A DNA stretch of 64,000 nt from Cryptomeria japonica. Lineage: Eukaryota; Streptophyta; Pinopsida; Cupressales; Cupressaceae. Shown in pieces: positions 62,201-64,000 of this stretch. A program made the translations under genes and the position numbers. The number at the start of each line of letters is the position of its first letter. The stretch's first letter is position 1. Below the pieces are notes generated by a model. The model did no database searches, was not told the origin of the DNA, and was given only the letters and a program-made list of their open reading frames with translations. The DNA lies in contig NC_081414.1 in the NCBI RefSeq assembly GCF_030272615.1, positions 782,166,119 through 782,230,118 on the forward strand, given 5' to 3'.

Positions 62201-64000
62201 TTATAAAAGCAGCATCAAGCACCATCCCAACTGCCCCACCGAGGCTCAAAACCCCAACACCACCATCTACAATACCAATCATCCCACCAAGCGAGCTAGT
62301 AATTCCATCAGCAACACCCTTAGTAGCGGCAACTGTATCAAAACATGTAGCAACATCTATGGCACTAGCAGTTCCAGCAGAAGCCACTAAGTCAATATTA
62401 CCGGTACTCCCTATACCAGATTCCTTAATCCCCATCAACCTTCCTGCAGCACCGATCACTACAAAGGTACATCAACCAATCACACCTGCAATATTTAACT
62501 CAAAAGACATCCCAGTATGGTATAGTAATCGGATGCTAGAAAGTGACTCAGAGACTGACTCACATGAATGGGAATTTGATTCTGTACAGCTTAATACTTC
62601 AGATGAGGAAGACACATCACCACCTCCACCACGCAAAGACATCCCTATTTACGGAGAAGCACAGATAAAGACCACTCGGGTTCCTGAACTAGAAACATCT
62701 TCCATAGACCCTACGTCTCATCCTATGCCTGATTTTGACAGGGAGAGTACCATCAATGACCTTCACCATAACATCTTAACCCTCACTGATACATCTAACA
62801 CACTTAACCTAATCGATGAAGTAATGCCCATTATCCACCCTGAACTCATTGAATGGAACCAACCAAATCCCCCATGTCTTGACTTCTTCCAAAATGATGA
62901 GGCCATCATTAAGTTTTTGGAATTAAGGGATAACCTACCAAGCGGGGATCACAAAGCTAGATTTGCCATTGAACTTAATAGTGCAGCATACTTCGGGGCA
63001 GATGCCAAACCTTTTAGCTGCAAAAATATAACAATAAAAAATGGATCTTCTAGTGAAAACCACACTGTGGCACTATTTGATCCAACAAAAGTAAAAAGAA
63101 AGAGTGTATCCAATGGTGAAAATCTCTCTGAGGCGCCTGAGGATGAAGGGTTTGACATTCTCCCTACTAGTACACAATAGGAATGATCAACGATTCTCAT
63201 CAAGGAAACCAAAGAATATAATGTGGGGACTCCTGAAAATCCTCACCTCATGCATCTAGCATCTCTTCTCACTCTAGAGGAATAGCCTAAATTTATAGAG
63301 TTCTTCTAGAAGCATCAAATCAACTTTGCATGGGCATATGCAGACATGCCTGGGCTTGATCCTAATTTAGTCATGCATCACCTCACCGTCACAGAAGGAG
63401 CCAAAATTGTAAAGCAGAAGCTTCGTAAGATGCATCCTCAAATTGTAGTACTAGTCAAAATAGAACTCAATAAACTCCTAGATGTTGGTTTCATTAGACC
63501 AATTGATTATACAGAATGGATCTCCAACATTGTGCCTATCAGCAAACCAAAAGGGGACATCCGCATTTGTACTGACTTTAGAGATCTGAATAAGGCATGT
63601 CCTAAGGTTGACTTCCACCTACCAAATATCGACATCATAGTGGATCTGACAGCAGGACATGCCATGCTTTCACTCATGGATGGCTTTTCAGGATATAATC
63701 AAATAAAGATCGCACCAGAGGACAAACATAAGATAGCCTTCACATGTCCATGAGGCACATATTGCTGGAATGTAATGCCTTTCAGTCTCAAGAATGCAGG
63801 AGAAACCTATCAAAGAGCAATGACCACCATCTTCCATGACATGATGCATACTATGATGGAAGATTATGTTGATGACTTACTAGCAAAATCACTTACCAGA
63901 GAAGGGCATCTCCACATCTTAGATAAAATCTTTGATAGACTGGAACAATACCATGTTCGACTCAACCCAAAGAAATGTGTCTTTGGAGTAACCTCCGGGA
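59201..64000 (+). pseudogene. Tat/Ogre-like gag-pro-RT, interrupted, runs off window
   Basis: Gag starts at ATG 59201 (MAQTRS, then stops at 59219 and 59231). A frameshift near 59550 moves it to the frame used by everything downstream. Gag core (about 59740-60180) shows SLGGTTTSWFSQLLGG, and a knuckle-like YDFHQGRGHKTSNC follows (about 60590). Protease has VLIDNGAGLNIC (catalytic DNG at 61252) and LLSGRPWIHA. A G-patch-like segment lies at about 61990-62115. RT runs from about 63340 with YVDD at 63865-63876. In-frame breaks include 59710, 60439, 60778, 61402, 61819 with 61822, 63178, and TGA at 63751 where the family has Trp. RNase H, integrase and the 3' LTR would lie beyond the edge. Confidence 0.85.
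61990..62115 (+). other. G-patch-like motif in the Tat/Ogre polyprotein
   Basis: The segment GLLIIQRMGYDGQSALG, then CKQGRHEPL and GNTGLGF, follows the spaced-glycine pattern of G-patch domains, which bind RNA or helicases. A G-patch between protease and RT is typical of plant Tat/Ogre elements. The usual GLG is ALG here. Confidence 0.6.

Overview
The window is plant nuclear DNA made almost entirely of transposable-element sequence. I found no host protein gene, tRNA, rRNA or CRISPR array. The organism is inferred from its elements: chromodomain-bearing Ty3/gypsy elements primed by initiator-Met tRNA, a Tat/Ogre-like element, an Athila-like element with a tRNA-Asp-type primer site, Ty1/copia pieces and a plant-type LINE, all in AT-rich, heavily decayed DNA. 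That fits a large seed-plant genome. A gymnosperm is possible, but the sequence does not prove it.

Region 1 (1-28424). A degenerate chromovirus (gag-pol 24518-28424, 5' LTR ending at 24328) carries a minisatellite of about 43 bp just upstream. That minisatellite is split by a 20.4-kb compound insertion, 1684-22113, with the layout LTR-internal-LTR-internal-LTR. One 5-bp target duplication (TTTGA) lies at its outer ends only. Each internal region has an initiator-Met primer site, one long gag-pol frame (CCHC, protease, RT, RNase H, integrase, chromodomain) and a polypurine tract. The two copies are broken in different places: copy 1 in integrase, copy 2 at the RT active site. The 3.5-3.7 kb LTRs contain a 43-bp tandem array, a (TA)n tract of variable length, a GC-rich stem-loop cluster and an array of short hairpins whose stems differ by compensating changes.

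Region 2 (28425-33220). A minus-strand Ty1/copia remnant (gag plus one 337-bp LTR) abuts the truncated chromovirus. Next to it is a plus-strand relict of an unrecognised coiled-coil-coding repeat.

Region 3 (33221-47570). Two long diverged direct repeats (33221-38640 and 42988-47570) flank a truncated minus-strand Athila-like element. The left repeat contains a LINE fragment with ORF1 and endonuclease but no RT. The right repeat lacks it and so shows the interrupted locus without the LINE.

Region 4 (47571-55107). AT-rich spacer, a compound (GT)n/(TATG)n microsatellite, two minus-strand coiled-coil relicts and a probable solo copia LTR (51727-53278) with a 5-bp target duplication.

Region 5 (55108-64000). 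The 5' part of a Tat/Ogre-like Ty3 element: LTR, unusual primer-site candidate, 2.7-kb leader, gag, protease, a G-patch motif and RT, running off the right edge. It appears to have inserted into the coiled-coil relict to its left.

Every coding frame I recognise carries stops or frameshifts, so no autonomous element is intact here. The most notable observations are the single-insertion tandem LTR structure and the hairpin array inside its LTRs.
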